A stretch of 64,000 nt of DNA from Pseudomonas sp. ANT_H4 (GCF_008369295.1 NZ_VOBG01000001.1:186001-250000); one strand, 5' to 3'. Counted from the first letter of the stretch, positions 18,013 through 27,472 are shown. The notes: generated by a model from the sequence alone, not told the origin. Made by a program: numbers and translations.

Positions 18013-19448
18013 GAACTCTCCCGCTCGGCAAACAGTGCCTGGACAAAGGGTTCGGCTTCAAAAGTTCGCAGATCATCGATGCCTTCACCAACACCGATAT
18101 AACGAATGGGCAGCCCGAATTGTTTAGCCAGGGCGAAAATCACGCCGCCCTTGGCCGTGCCGTCGAGCTTAGTCAATGCCAGGCCAGTCAGTTGGACCGT
18201 CTGATGGAATTGTTTGGCCTGGCTGATGGCGTTCTGGCCAGTACCCGCATCCAGCACCAGCAAAACCTCATGGGGAGCGTCAGCGTCCAGCTTGCCCATG
18301 ACCCGGCGCACCTTCTTCAACTCTTCCATCAGATTATCTTTGGTGTGCAGGCGACCGGCGGTATCAGCAATCAGCACATCAATGTTGCGGGCCTTGGCAG
18401 CCTGCACGGCATCGAAAATCACAGAAGCCGAATCGGCACCGGTGTGCTGGGCGATCACCGGGATCTTGTTGCGCTCACCCCAGACCTGCAGTTGCTCCAC
18501 GGCGGCGGCGCGGAAGGTGTCACCGGCGGCGAGCATGACTTTCTTGCCTTCCAGTTGCAGCTTCTTCGCCAGCTTGCCGATGGTAGTGGTCTTGCCGGCG
18601 CCATTGACGCCCACCACCAGGATCACGAACGGCTTGTTCGGGGTGATGACCAGTGGTTGTTCCACCGGTTTGAGCATAGCGGTCAACTCGGCCTGCAACG
18701 ACTTGTAGAGCGCATCCGCGTCGGTGAGTTGCTTGCGCGCGACCTTCTGGGTCAGGCTCTGGATGATAACGGCGGTGGCTTCGACGCCCACGTCGGCGGT
18801 CAGCAGGCGGGTTTCGATGTCTTCGAGCAGTTCGTCATCAATGATTTTCTTGCCCAGGAACAGGCTAGCCATGCCTTCGCCAATGCTCGCGCTGGTTTTG
18901 CTCAGGCCTTGCTTCAGACGGGCGAAGAAGCCGGTTTTGCTGGCTACGGTGACAGCGACTGGCTCCGGATCGGCGGCGAGCTCGATGACAGCTGGCGCCG
19001 CGACCACAACTGGGGCGACGACTGGCACAGGGGCAGGCTCGGCGACAACAAGGGCAGGCACTTCAACGACCGGCACCTCTTCAATCACAACCTGAACGGG
19101 CTCCAACGCCGGAATCGGCGGCACCACATGTTCAGCCTGCTCGTCTTCGACCAAGGCTACGGGCTCTTCCGCCACCGGCAAGACCAGCCAGGGTTTGTGC
19201 TCTGGCTCGGGCTCAGGTTTCGGCACGGCTTCAACAACCGGCTGCAATACCGGCTCAGCCATGGGCAACACCACCGGCACCAGCGTTTCGGCAATCGGCT
19301 CGGCTTCTACCGGCTCAGGGATCGGCTCAGGCTGAACTTGCGGCTGTTCGACGGCGGTTTCCTGCGGCTTTTTGCGCAGCCATCCGAACAGGCCTTTTTT
19401 CTCGCCAGCCGCAGCTGGGGTCTTCTTGTCGTCGTTGGAACCAAACAT
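18009..19448 (-). CDS. ftsY: FtsY: signal recognition particle receptor
   Basis: A 479-residue SRP receptor. The C-terminal NG domain (~175-479) has G1 [29 protein letters not shown]3 DTAGRLHTK and G4 [10 protein letters not shown]. The N-terminal A domain (~25-165) is low-complexity, built from Pro, Val, Glu and Ala runs, and probably mediates membrane binding; its repetitive codons produce a long antisense open frame that is not a gene. First gene of ftsYEX; ATG 19448 gives the usual [13 protein letters not shown] beginning. Confidence 0.97.
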   Translation of the reverse strand: MFGSNDDKKTPAAAGEKKGLFGWLRKKPQETAVEQPQVQPEPIPEPVEAEPIAETLVPVVLPMAEPVLQPVVEAVPKPEPEPEHKPWLVLPVAEEPVALVEDEQAEHVVPPIPALEPVQVVIEEVPVVEVPALVVAEPAPVPVVAPVVVAAPAVIELAADPEPVAVTVASKTGFFARLKQGLSKTSASIGEGMASLFLGKKIIDDELLEDIETRLLTADVGVEATAVIIQSLTQKVARKQLTDADALYKSLQAELTAMLKPVEQPLVITPNKPFVILVVGVNGAGKTTTIGKLAKKLQLEGKKVMLAAGDTFRAAAVEQLQVWGERNKIPVIAQHTGADSASVIFDAVQAAKARNIDVLIADTAGRLHTKDNLMEELKKVRRVMGKLDADAPHEVLLVLDAGTGQNAISQAKQFHQTVQLTGLALTKLDGTAKGGVIFALAKQFGLPIRYIGVGEGIDDLRTFEAEPFVQALFAERESS

Positions 19449-19801
19449 GGAGGACGGCTATCTCAAGGTAGCGACGCGCCAAGGTGGCGCTTCGGTAAAT
19501 AATATTCGATGCGTAACAGACTGTTTTTTAGCCAGCTTGTTCATGCGCAACATTTTGTAAGGCGTAAACACGGCCTCAACAAATCGATTCAATATAGATC
19601 TTAAGCAATAAAATCGGCGAAAAAACAAAGATCGTCGGGGAAAACTACCGCCAACTCCATTATTCCTACGACTGAATCCGAAACGGTTTGGATGCCTCGC
19701 GCCTTATAGCCGTGGCCGCCAGTAAAACGGATCAGTATCCTAGCACCTCCTCGCCCGCCGACGCTAAGACCAAGCGGGCAGCCCAACAGGTTTAAAAACG
19801 A
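19449..19801. other. Intergenic region between divergent ftsY and M16 peptidase genes
   Basis: A 353-base gap without a credible gene. It must carry the ftsY promoter (minus) and the promoter for the M16 pair (plus). The left 150 bases are AT-rich compared with the surroundings (AAATAATATTCG near 19499; CAATATAGATCTTAAGC near 19590), but I found no -35/-10 pair with good spacing. Several small reading frames here lack ribosome-binding sites and family similarity. Confidence 0.5.
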
Positions 19802-21157
19802 ATGAATGCTCTAGCCCGCCGCGCCGCAGGCCTGCTGCTCAGCACAGTTTGTCTGCCCCTTTCAGCCTTGGCTGCCGACCCACAACCCACCCATGAGTTC
19901 ACCCTGGACAACGGCCTCAAGGTCGTCGTGCGCGAAGACCATCGTGCGCCAGTGGTGGTTTCGCAGGTTTGGTACAAAGTCGGTTCCAGCTATGAAACCC
20001 CGGGCCAGACCGGTTTGTCCCACGCCCTGGAACACATGATGTTCAAGGGCAGCTCCAAGACCGGCCCCGGTGAAGCATCGTTGATCCTGCGCGACCTCGG
20101 CGCCGAAGAAAACGCCTTCACCAGCGATGACTACACCGCTTATTACCAGGTCCTGGCCCGTGACCGCCTGGGCGTCGCCTTCGAACTGGAAGCCGACCGC
20201 ATGGCCACCCTGCGCCTGCCGGCCGACGAGTTCAGCCGCGAAATCGAGGTAATCAAGGAGGAGCGCCGCCTGCGCACCGACGACAACCCGATGTCCAAGG
20301 CCTACGAGCGCTTCAAGGCGATGGCCTACCCGGCCAGCGGCTACCACACGCCAACCATCGGCTGGATGGCTGACCTGGATCGCATGAAGGTCGAAGAGCT
20401 GCGCCACTGGTACCAATCCTGGTACGTGCCGAACAACGCCACCCTGGTGGTGGTCGGCGACGTGACCCCGGATGAAGTTAAAACCCTGGCGCAACGCTAT
20501 TTCGGCCCAATTCCCAAACGCGACGTGCCACCGGCGAAAATCCCTCTGGAACTGGCCGAGCCTGGCGAGCGCCTGTTGACCATGCATGTGCAGACCCAAC
20601 TGCCGAGCGTGATCCTCGGGTTCAACGTACCAAGCATCGCCACCGCCGAAGACAAACGCTCGGTCAACGCCCTGCGCCTGATCTCGGCGTTGCTGGACGG
20701 CGGCTACAGCGCGCGCATCCCAACACAGTTGGAGCGCGGCGAAGAACTGGTGTCCGGCGCCTCGACCAACTACGACGCCTACACCCGCGGCGACAGCCTG
20801 TTCACCCTCAGCGCCACGCCGAACCAGCAGAAGAACAAGACCGTTGCCCAGGCCGAAGCCGGCCTCTGGCGCTTGCTGGATGAGTTGAAGGCCAAACCGC
20901 CGACCGCTGAGGAGCTGGAGCGTATCCGCGCCCAAGTGATTGCCGGCGTGGTCTATGAGCGCGACTCCATCACCAGCCAGGCCACGGCCATTGGCTCCCT
21001 GGAAACCGTCGGCCTGTCCTGGAAGCTCATGGACACCGAGCTTGCCGAGTTGCAAAGCGTGACCGTCGACGACATCCAGAAAGCCGCCCGCACCTATTTC
21101 ACCCGCGAACGTCTCAGCGTCGCCCATGTTTTGCCCGAGGAGACCGCTCATGAGTGA
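19802..21157 (+). CDS. M16 family zinc peptidase, catalytic member
   Basis: A 451-residue exported peptidase with a signal peptide (residues 1-24, cut before ADPQP). The inverted zinc motif HxxEH is present: His74, Glu77, His78 in GLSHALEHMMFKG, with the distal glutamate in the ELEADRMATL segment. A second, non-catalytic M16 half follows (~190-451). Its 3' end overlaps the next gene by 8 bases; the next product is an M16 protein without the zinc motif. Such pairs act as heterodimeric peptidases in the family; substrates are unknown here. Confidence 0.93.
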   Translation: MNALARRAAGLLLSTVCLPLSALAADPQPTHEFTLDNGLKVVVREDHRAPVVVSQVWYKVGSSYETPGQTGLSHALEHMMFKGSSKTGPGEASLILRDLGAEENAFTSDDYTAYYQVLARDRLGVAFELEADRMATLRLPADEFSREIEVIKEERRLRTDDNPMSKAYERFKAMAYPASGYHTPTIGWMADLDRMKVEELRHWYQSWYVPNNATLVVVGDVTPDEVKTLAQRYFGPIPKRDVPPAKIPLELAEPGERLLTMHVQTQLPSVILGFNVPSIATAEDKRSVNALRLISALLDGGYSARIPTQLERGEELVSGASTNYDAYTRGDSLFTLSATPNQQKNKTVAQAEAGLWRLLDELKAKPPTAEELERIRAQVIAGVVYERDSITSQATAIGSLETVGLSWKLMDTELAELQSVTVDDIQKAARTYFTRERLSVAHVLPEETAHE

Positions 21158-22640
21158 CCGCAAAAATAGCCGCTTGGTTATTCCCGGCCTGATCGTTGTC
21201 ACCCTGGTCGCCGCTGTTGCGGTGTATTTCGGCCGCCCGGACGAATCCGTCGCCAGTGAGGCGCTGGAAAAGGCCAAGGCTGCCAACACCCTGCAATCCC
21301 TGGCGGAACTGGACGGCAAGAACCCGACCAACCGCCAGCTCAACGTACAGACCTGGAACACCGCCGAAGGCGCCAAGGTGCTGTTCGTCGAAGCCCATGA
21401 ACTACCGATGTTCGACATTCGCATTCTGTTCGCCGCCGGCAGTAGCCAGGACGGCAATGCACCAGGCCTGGCCCTGCTGACCAACGCCATGCTCAATGAA
21501 GGCGTACCGGGCAAGGACGTCGGCCAGATTGCCGCTGGTTTTGAAGGCCTGGGCGCTGATTTCAGCAATGGCGCCTACCGCGACATGGCCCTGGTTTCGT
21601 TACGCAGCCTAAGTACTGCCGACAAACGGGATGCCGCGCTGACGCTGTTTGATGACGTGATCGGTAAACCAACCTTCCCTGCTGATTCCCTGGCGCGGAT
21701 CAAAAACCAGTTGCTGGCCGGCTTCGAATACCAGAAACAGAACCCCGCCAAACTGGCGAGTATCGAGCTGTTCAAGCGCCTGTATGGCGATCATCCCTAC
21801 GCGCACCCGAGCGAAGGCAACGCCCAGAGCGTTCCTGCCATCACCCTCGCACAACTGCGTGAGTTCCATGCCAAGGCCTACGCCGCCGGCAACGCGGTGA
21901 TTGCAGTGGTGGGCGACTTGTCCCGTGCCGACGCCGAAGCGATGGCCGCCAAGGTGTCCGCGTCGCTGCCAAAGGGCCCGGCGCTGGCGAAAATCGCTCA
22001 ACCGGTCGACCCCAAGGCAGGTCTCAGCCACATTGAGTTCCCCTCCAAACAGACACACTTGCTGTTCGCCCAATTGGGCATCGACCGCGCCGACCCGGAT
22101 TACGCTGCCTTGTCCCTGGGCAACCAGATCCTCGGTGGTGGTGGCTTCGGCACCCGCTTGATGAGTGAAGTGCGCGAGAAACGCGGCCTGACCTACGGCG
22201 TTTACTCTGGCTTCTCGCCGATGCAGGTGCGTGGTCCGTTCATGATCAACCTGCAAACCCGCGCCGAAATGAGCGGCGGCACCTTGCGACTGGTCGAGGA
22301 AGTCCTCGCCGATTACCTCAAGACCGGCCCGACGCAAAAGGAACTGGACGACGCCAAGCGTGAACTGGCCGGCAGCTTCCCGCTATCCACCGCCAGTAAC
22401 GCTGATATCGTCGGGCAATTGGGTGCCATGGGGTTCTATAATCTGCCGCTCAACTACCTGGAAGACTTCATGAAGCAGTCCCAGGCCCTGACGGTAGAAC
22501 AAGTCAAAACCGCGCTGAATAAACACCTGAGCAGCGACAAAATGGTCATCGTCACCGCCGGCCCGACCACCGCGCAAAAGCCACTACCGCCCCCCACTGA
22601 TAAACCTGCCGAGCAACCGCTCGGGGTTCCGGAGCATTAA
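21150..22640 (+). CDS. M16 family protein lacking the zinc motif (partner subunit)
   Basis: Starting at ATG 21150 (MSDRKNSRLVIPG) gives 496 residues. An N-terminal hydrophobic segment (~8-24) is an uncleaved anchor or signal peptide. Where the catalytic paralogue has the HxxEH motif, this one reads GLALLTNAMLNEGVPG, so zinc cannot be bound. The C-terminal half keeps the R/Y substrate-binding signature (GGGGFGTRLMSEVREKRGLTYGVYSG, in two parts). It is probably the non-catalytic half of a heterodimer. Overlaps the preceding gene by 8 bases and rsmD by one base. Confidence 0.92.
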   Translation: MSDRKNSRLVIPGLIVVTLVAAVAVYFGRPDESVASEALEKAKAANTLQSLAELDGKNPTNRQLNVQTWNTAEGAKVLFVEAHELPMFDIRILFAAGSSQDGNAPGLALLTNAMLNEGVPGKDVGQIAAGFEGLGADFSNGAYRDMALVSLRSLSTADKRDAALTLFDDVIGKPTFPADSLARIKNQLLAGFEYQKQNPAKLASIELFKRLYGDHPYAHPSEGNAQSVPAITLAQLREFHAKAYAAGNAVIAVVGDLSRADAEAMAAKVSASLPKGPALAKIAQPVDPKAGLSHIEFPSKQTHLLFAQLGIDRADPDYAALSLGNQILGGGGFGTRLMSEVREKRGLTYGVYSGFSPMQVRGPFMINLQTRAEMSGGTLRLVEEVLADYLKTGPTQKELDDAKRELAGSFPLSTASNADIVGQLGAMGFYNLPLNYLEDFMKQSQALTVEQVKTALNKHLSSDKMVIVTAGPTTAQKPLPPPTDKPAEQPLGVPEH

Positions 22641-23254
22641 TGGCTAGTCCATCGCGTCCCAAAAAACCTGTCCACAACGTCCACAACGGTGTGGGCCAAC
22701 TGCGCATCATCGGCGGAGAGTGGGGCAGCCGCAAGCTGAGCTTCCCCGACGTAGTAGGCCTGCGCCCGACGCCGGACCGCGTGCGCGAAACCTTGTTCAA
22801 CTGGCTCGCGCCGTATATTGCAGGCGCCAAGGTGCTGGATCCGTTTGCCGGCAGCGGCGCGCTGTTCCTGGAGTCCCTGTCCCGTGGCGCCGCCCTGGGC
22901 CAGGCGCTGGACGCCAGTAACGTAGCGGTCGCCAGCCTCAAGGAGCACCTGGGCACCTTGCGCTGCACCACCGGGCAAGTGCAGACCGCCGATGCCCTGC
23001 GCTACCTGGAAACCCAGGAAGCTCGTGAGTTCGACGTGGTGTTCCTCGACCCGCCGTTCAACCAGAACCTGCTGCCGACCGTTTGCGCGCTACTGGAAGA
23101 GCGTCAGTGGCTGGCCGAGAACGCCTGGATCTACACCGAAAGCGAAACCGCGCCGTCTACCCTCGGCCTGCCCGGCACCTGGCGCCTGCACCGGGAGCAA
23201 AGATCCGGGCGGGTGTATTACGCGTTGTGGCAACGTACGGCTGAGAGCGCTTAA
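22640..23254 (+). CDS. rsmD: RsmD: 16S rRNA (guanine-966-N2)-methyltransferase
   Basis: A 204-residue SAM methyltransferase that modifies G966 of 16S rRNA. Family blocks: RIIGGEWGSRKLSFP near residues 22-36, RPTPDRVRETLFNWL near 43-57, motif I DPFAGSGALFLESLSRGA and the catalytic DPPFNQNLL (motif IV). Its start shares a base with the preceding stop (TAATG), so it is coupled to the M16 pair. A REP element follows. Confidence 0.96.
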   Translation: MASPSRPKKPVHNVHNGVGQLRIIGGEWGSRKLSFPDVVGLRPTPDRVRETLFNWLAPYIAGAKVLDPFAGSGALFLESLSRGAALGQALDASNVAVASLKEHLGTLRCTTGQVQTADALRYLETQEAREFDVVFLDPPFNQNLLPTVCALLEERQWLAENAWIYTESETAPSTLGLPGTWRLHREQRSGRVYYALWQRTAESA

Positions 23255-23274
23255 TACGCACGGTGCGCCCTCTT

Positions 23275-23306
23275 TTGTGGCGAGGGGGCTTGCCCGCTCG
23301 CCGCAA
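23275..23306. repeat. Single REP palindrome (GTGGCGAGCGGG family)
   Basis: Arms TTGTGGCGAG... and ...CTCGCCGCAA flank a GGGGGCTTGCCC centre; the arms differ by one pair. It lies 21 bases after rsmD and 27 before the YheT-type hydrolase. The same family recurs at 30248, 36688, 48626, 52341 and 56055. Confidence 0.8.
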
Positions 23307-23332
23307 CAAGCCCGCTCGGCATAGAGATTTGC

Positions 23333-24349
23333 ATGACCCATTCTCCCGACCGCTTCACCCCAGCCTTCGGCCTCGGCAACCCGCACCTGCAAACGTTGTG
23401 GGGGCCGCTGTGGCGCCCGACTACTCATATCGAACGTCAGCGTGAACGGCTGTGGCTAGAGGACGGCGATTTTCTCGACCTCGACTGGCACGGCCCGCAC
23501 GATCCGCACGCGCCCTTGGTGTTGGTACTGCACGGGCTGACCGGCTCTTCCAATTCGCCCTACGTGGCTGGCCTGCAAAAAGCCCTGGCGTCCCAAGGGT
23601 GGGCCAGCGTGGCGCTGAATTGGCGCGGCTGTTCCGGCGAGCCTAATCTGTTGGCCCGCAGTTACCATTCCGGTGCCAGCGAAGATTTGGCCGCCGCCAT
23701 TACGCACCTGCGAAGCAAGCGCCCGTTAGCACGGTTGTATGCAGTGGGCTATTCCCTGGGTGGCAACGTGCTGCTCAAGCATTTGGGAGAAACCGGCGAA
23801 GACTCCGGCCTGCAAGGCGCAGCGGCGGTATCGGTGCCATTTCGCCTGGATCAGTGCGCAGACCGCATTGGCCTGGGATTCTCTCGTGTGTACCAAAAGC
23901 ATTTCATGCGCGAGATGCTGGCTTACATCCGCGTCAAGGAGCGCCAGTTCCTCCAGGATGGCCGTGAAGAAGGACTGAAAGCCATCGCCGCCCTAGGCTC
24001 ATTGGAAAAGATGCGCACCTTCTGGGACTTCGATGGCCGGGTCACTGCGCCATTGCATGGCTACCTGAGCGCCGAGGATTATTACCGTCGGGCCTCCAGC
24101 CGGTATTTCCTGGGCGCGATCCGCACGCCGACCCTGATTATCCAGGCCGCCGACGATCCCTTCGTATTCGCCCACAGCCTTCCCGAGGCCAGCGAACTGT
24201 CGGCTTGCACCGAGTTCGAGTTGCTAGCCAAGGGCGGCCATGTGGGGTTTGTCGATGGCACGCTGAAGCGGCCGGGGTACTACCTAGAGCGGCGGATTCC
24301 GGCCTGGCTGCTCAGTCGCCCGTCGCAACAATCCGCTTTGGATCGGTAA
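23333..24349 (+). CDS. YheT-type alpha/beta hydrolase
   Basis: A 338-residue hydrolase of the YheT/UPF0017 (AB-hydrolase 4) family. It has FGLGNPHLQTLWGPLWRP (residues ~12-29), the oxyanion block LVLHGLTGSSNSPY, NWRGCSGEPN and the nucleophile elbow GYSLGGNVLLKHLGE; the catalytic Asp and His lie in ADDPFVF and KGGHVGFVDG. The substrate is unknown; relatives include esterases acting on lipids. The last 38 bases overlap the 3' end of sseA on the opposite strand. Confidence 0.9.
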   Translation: MTHSPDRFTPAFGLGNPHLQTLWGPLWRPTTHIERQRERLWLEDGDFLDLDWHGPHDPHAPLVLVLHGLTGSSNSPYVAGLQKALASQGWASVALNWRGCSGEPNLLARSYHSGASEDLAAAITHLRSKRPLARLYAVGYSLGGNVLLKHLGETGEDSGLQGAAAVSVPFRLDQCADRIGLGFSRVYQKHFMREMLAYIRVKERQFLQDGREEGLKAIAALGSLEKMRTFWDFDGRVTAPLHGYLSAEDYYRRASSRYFLGAIRTPTLIIQAADDPFVFAHSLPEASELSACTEFELLAKGGHVGFVDGTLKRPGYYLERRIPAWLLSRPSQQSALDR

Positions 24350-25166
24350 TCCACTCACTCCACGACCCGGCATACAGCTTGCCCAACGGATAACCCGCCA
24401 GGCTCAGGGCGAACAGGTTGTGGCAGGCCGTCACCCCGGAGCCGCAATACGCCACCAGTTCATCCGCAGAGCGCCCATCAAGCTTGTCAGCAAAGCGCTG
24501 CTTGAGTTGATCGACCGGCAGAAAGCGGCCATCGCTGCCCAGGTTTTCGTTGAACGCGGCACATTGCGCACCGGGAATGTGCCCGGCCACCGGATCAAGG
24601 GGTTCCACATCACCGCGAAAACGCGGCTGGGCGCGGGCGTCGATCAAGGTCAGGCCCGGCTCGCCAAGACGCTTTTGCAGGTGCTCGGCGTCCAGCAGCA
24701 AGCGATTGTCAGGCGCACCCGTAAACGTCCCGACTTCAATCACCGGTGCATCCAGGCTCAGCGGTAAACCGGCGGCATGCCAGGCTTTCAGGCCGCCATC
24801 GAGGATAAACACGCCATCGCGCTTGCCCAGCCAGGCCAGCAACCACCAACCACGGGCGGCAAATGCACCGGGGCCGTCGTCGTACAGCACCACATCGCTG
24901 TCACCATTAACGCCCCAAGCCCGCAACTGCCCGACCAACGTGTCTGGCGCCGGCAGCGGATGGCGCCCGGTCACGCCCTTGGTCACCGGCCCGCTGAAGT
25001 CTCGTTCCAAGTCAGCAAAGCTGGCGCCTTCGATATGCCCTTCGGCATAGCTGCAAAGACCGTAATCCGGGTCTTCCAGGGCAAAGCGGCAATCCAGGAT
25101 CACCAGTGCACCGGTCTTCTGGCGTTCGGCCAGTTGCTGGGGGCTGATCAATTGGGCAAGCGGCAT
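24312..25166 (-). CDS. sseA: 3-mercaptopyruvate sulfurtransferase
   Basis: A 284-residue two-domain rhodanese-fold enzyme. The N-terminal domain is inactive (residues ~1-140); the C-terminal domain carries the active-site loop CGSGVTA with Cys241. CGSGVT is the mercaptopyruvate-type loop, whereas thiosulfate sulfurtransferases usually read CRKGVT, so 3-mercaptopyruvate is the likely donor. The conserved DARAQPRFRG and HIPGA motifs are present. Its last codons overlap those of the YheT-type hydrolase gene. Confidence 0.93.
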   Translation of the reverse strand: MPLAQLISPQQLAERQKTGALVILDCRFALEDPDYGLCSYAEGHIEGASFADLERDFSGPVTKGVTGRHPLPAPDTLVGQLRAWGVNGDSDVVLYDDGPGAFAARGWWLLAWLGKRDGVFILDGGLKAWHAAGLPLSLDAPVIEVGTFTGAPDNRLLLDAEHLQKRLGEPGLTLIDARAQPRFRGDVEPLDPVAGHIPGAQCAAFNENLGSDGRFLPVDQLKQRFADKLDGRSADELVAYCGSGVTACHNLFALSLAGYPLGKLYAGSWSEWITDPKRIVATGD

Positions 25167-25197
25167 AGTGGACTCCCATGAATAGGTCAGAAAGGTT

Positions 25198-25869
25198 CTA
25201 CTTCACGTCTTCCAGTGCCTGGCTCAGCGGCACGTAAAACTCCTTGAACAGTGCATCCACCGCATCCAAAGCCTGCGGCGTGACAAACCCGGCTTCCAGC
25301 ACCAGCACCTGATACACCCCGCGCTTAATCGCCTCGGCGCTCAGGTGCGCTGAGTTTTCGTTGGTGGTGCACAAAAAACGCACCCAGGAGGTAAGGATGA
25401 TCCAGGCATTGAGGGTCAGGGCCTCCGTCTGCACCGGGTTCATGTTCAGGATGCCGGCGTCGACAAAACCCTTGTAGATAGCGCCGCCCTGAATCAGGCA
25501 ACGCTGAGAAAAACGCCGGTAGCCGGTAGCCAGTTCCGGATCGCTTTCCAGCAGATGTTCCAGGTCGCGGTGCAAAAAGCGGTAGCGCCACATGCCGGCC
25601 AGCACCGCTTGCAGGTAGAAACGCTTGTCTTCGACGGTCACGGCACGGCCTTGAGGTGGGCGCAGGAAACTGTCGACCAGGGCTTCGTACTCGCGAAACA
25701 GCACGGCGATAATCGCCTGCTTATTGGGGAAGTGGTAGTACAGGTTACCCGGAGAAATCTCCATGTGGGCGGCGATATGGTTGGTGCTGACACTGCGCTC
25801 GCCTTGCTGGTTGAACAGTTCCAGGCTGGTTTGCACGATGCGCTCGCTGGTCTTTACTCGTGGTGCCAT
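25198..25869 (-). CDS. laoR: LaoR: TetR-family repressor of long-chain alcohol oxidation
   Basis: A 223-residue TetR-type regulator: N-terminal helix-turn-helix (~24-47, HMEISPGNLYYHFPNKQAIIAVLF) and a C-terminal ligand domain. It is divergent from laoC with 147 bases between starts. Synteny with P. aeruginosa PA0367-PA0364, described as the LaoABCR system for oxidising alcohols derived from SDS and alkanes, supports the name. A palindrome inside the laoC promoter is its likely operator. The symbol is transferred by gene order and family, not proven for this strain. Confidence 0.82.
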   Translation of the reverse strand: MAPRVKTSERIVQTSLELFNQQGERSVSTNHIAAHMEISPGNLYYHFPNKQAIIAVLFREYEALVDSFLRPPQGRAVTVEDKRFYLQAVLAGMWRYRFLHRDLEHLLESDPELATGYRRFSQRCLIQGGAIYKGFVDAGILNMNPVQTEALTLNAWIILTSWVRFLCTTNENSAHLSAEAIKRGVYQVLVLEAGFVTPQALDAVDALFKEFYVPLSQALEDVK

Positions 25870-25954
25870 GGGGGATCAGCTTCGATTACCAGTGGTGCGG
25901 GCATCTTACGACCTATCCTTGTCTGGATAAATCCAAGTGTTACTGCAATGTTAT

Positions 25955-25983
25955 TTGACAACTTAGAGTAACAACTCTAAAAA
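25955..25983 (+). promoter_or_regulatory. laoC promoter with embedded TetR-type operator
   Basis: A perfect -35 TTGACA (25955-25960) is separated by 17 bases from TAAAAA (25978-25983), a 4/6 match to the -10. Between them lies the perfect inverted repeat TTAGAGT-AACA-ACTCTAA (25963-25980), 7+4+7 bases. A repressor bound there would block polymerase directly, which fits LaoR encoded on the other side of the gap. The laoC ATG follows at 26017. Confidence 0.68.
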
Positions 25984-26016
25984 CTCATTCATTCCAATAA
26001 AAAGTCGGGAACTGCC

Positions 26017-27444
26017 ATGTCTGCCAACGTTGCCTACCTGCAAGATTCCCAAGCGCTGGATCAGCTACAGGGGCTGTTCGACATCCAGCGCCGGGCCTAC
26101 GCCGCCAACCCCATGCCGCCGGCCGCACAACGCCAGCAATGGCTCAAGGCCTTGCGAGATCTGCTCAGCGATGAGCGCCAGGCTCTGATCGACGCCATCA
26201 GCAGTGATTTCAGCCATCGCAGCGCCGACGAAACCCTGTTCGCCGAGTTAATGCCCAGCCTGCACGGCATTCATTACGCCAGCAAACACCTCAAGGGCTG
26301 GATGAAACCGTCCCGTCGCGCTGTAGGCATTGCCTTCCAGCCCGCCTCGGCCAAGGTTATTTATCAACCGTTGGGCGTGGTCGGGATTATCGTGCCCTGG
26401 AACTACCCGTTGTACCTAGCCATCGGCCCGCTTGTCGGCGCTCTGGCGGCCGGTAATCGGGTGATGCTCAAGCTCAGCGAATCCACCCCCGCCACCGGGC
26501 AGTTGCTCAAGACCCTGCTGGCGAAGATCTTTCCCGAAGACTTGGTCTGCGTGGTGCTCGGTGAAGCCGAAGTGGGCATTGCGTTTTCCAGGCTGCGTTT
26601 CGATCACCTGCTGTTCACTGGCGCCACCAGCATCGGTAAGCATGTAATGCGTGCGGCGGCCGAGCACCTGACGCCTGTCACGCTGGAGCTGGGTGGCAAG
26701 TCGCCGGCAATCGTTTCAGCAGATGTACCGCTCAAGGACGCCGCCGAGCGGATCGCCTTCGGCAAGACGTTGAATGCCGGACAAACCTGCGTGGCGCCGG
26801 ACTACGTACTGGTGCCGGAAGACCGTGTCGACGGTTTCGTCGAAGCCTACAGCAAGGCGGTTCGCGGGTTTTATCCGACCCTGGCCGACAACCCGGACTA
26901 CACAGCGATCATCAACGAACGGCAATTGGCCCGGCTCAACGGTTACGTCAAGGACGCTACCGACAAGGGCGCGACTCTGATCCCGCTGTATGACCAAGGC
27001 CAGGGACGGCGTATGGCCCACAGCCTGCTGCTGAATGTCAGCGACGAGATGACGGTGATGCAGGACGAAATCTTCGGCCCAGTGCTGCCCATCGTCCCGT
27101 ATCGCGGCCTCGATCAAGCCTTTGCCTACATCAACCAGCGCCCTCGCCCACTGGCTTTGTATTACTTCGGCTACAACAAGACCGAACAGAATCGCGTGCT
27201 CCATGAAACCCACTCCGGCGGCGTGTGTCTGAACGACACCCTGTTACATGTGGCCCAGGACGATATGCCTTTTGGCGGCATCGGCCCCTCAGGCATGGGC
27301 CATTACCACGGCCACGAAGGTTTCCTGACGTTCAGCAAGGCCAAGGGCGTGTTGGTGAAGCAACGCCTGAACGCGGCGAAATTGATTTATCCGCCCTATG
27401 GCAAATCGATCCAGAAGTTGATCCAGAAGCTGTTTGTCCGCTAA
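26017..27444 (+). CDS. laoC: LaoC: long-chain (coniferyl-type) aldehyde dehydrogenase
   Basis: A 475-residue NAD(P)-dependent aldehyde dehydrogenase. The base Glu224 lies in LELGGKSPA and the nucleophile Cys258 in NAGQTCVAPDY; PWNYPLYLAIGP and the EIFGPVLPIV block are also present. The APDY context is that of the coniferyl/fatty aldehyde dehydrogenase branch. By synteny with PA0366 it should oxidise the fatty aldehyde made by LaoA. The C-terminal basic, hydrophobic tail (IYPPYGKSIQKLIQKLF) may touch the membrane. First gene of laoCBA. Confidence 0.88.
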   Translation: MSANVAYLQDSQALDQLQGLFDIQRRAYAANPMPPAAQRQQWLKALRDLLSDERQALIDAISSDFSHRSADETLFAELMPSLHGIHYASKHLKGWMKPSRRAVGIAFQPASAKVIYQPLGVVGIIVPWNYPLYLAIGPLVGALAAGNRVMLKLSESTPATGQLLKTLLAKIFPEDLVCVVLGEAEVGIAFSRLRFDHLLFTGATSIGKHVMRAAAEHLTPVTLELGGKSPAIVSADVPLKDAAERIAFGKTLNAGQTCVAPDYVLVPEDRVDGFVEAYSKAVRGFYPTLADNPDYTAIINERQLARLNGYVKDATDKGATLIPLYDQGQGRRMAHSLLLNVSDEMTVMQDEIFGPVLPIVPYRGLDQAFAYINQRPRPLALYYFGYNKTEQNRVLHETHSGGVCLNDTLLHVAQDDMPFGGIGPSGMGHYHGHEGFLTFSKAKGVLVKQRLNAAKLIYPPYGKSIQKLIQKLFVR

Positions 27445-27472
27445 CAAACCCATCACCGGGATAACAATAAGA

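Noticed and set aside
18120..19502. 460-residue plus-strand open frame opposite ftsY
   Set aside because: It mirrors the repetitive FtsY A domain and NG domain in GC-rich codons, shows no family pattern and lacks a ribosome-binding site; it is a shadow frame.
19862..21568. 568-residue minus-strand open frame opposite the M16 genes
   Set aside because: Low-complexity Gln/Gly/Ala composition, spans two real genes on the other strand, no motif.
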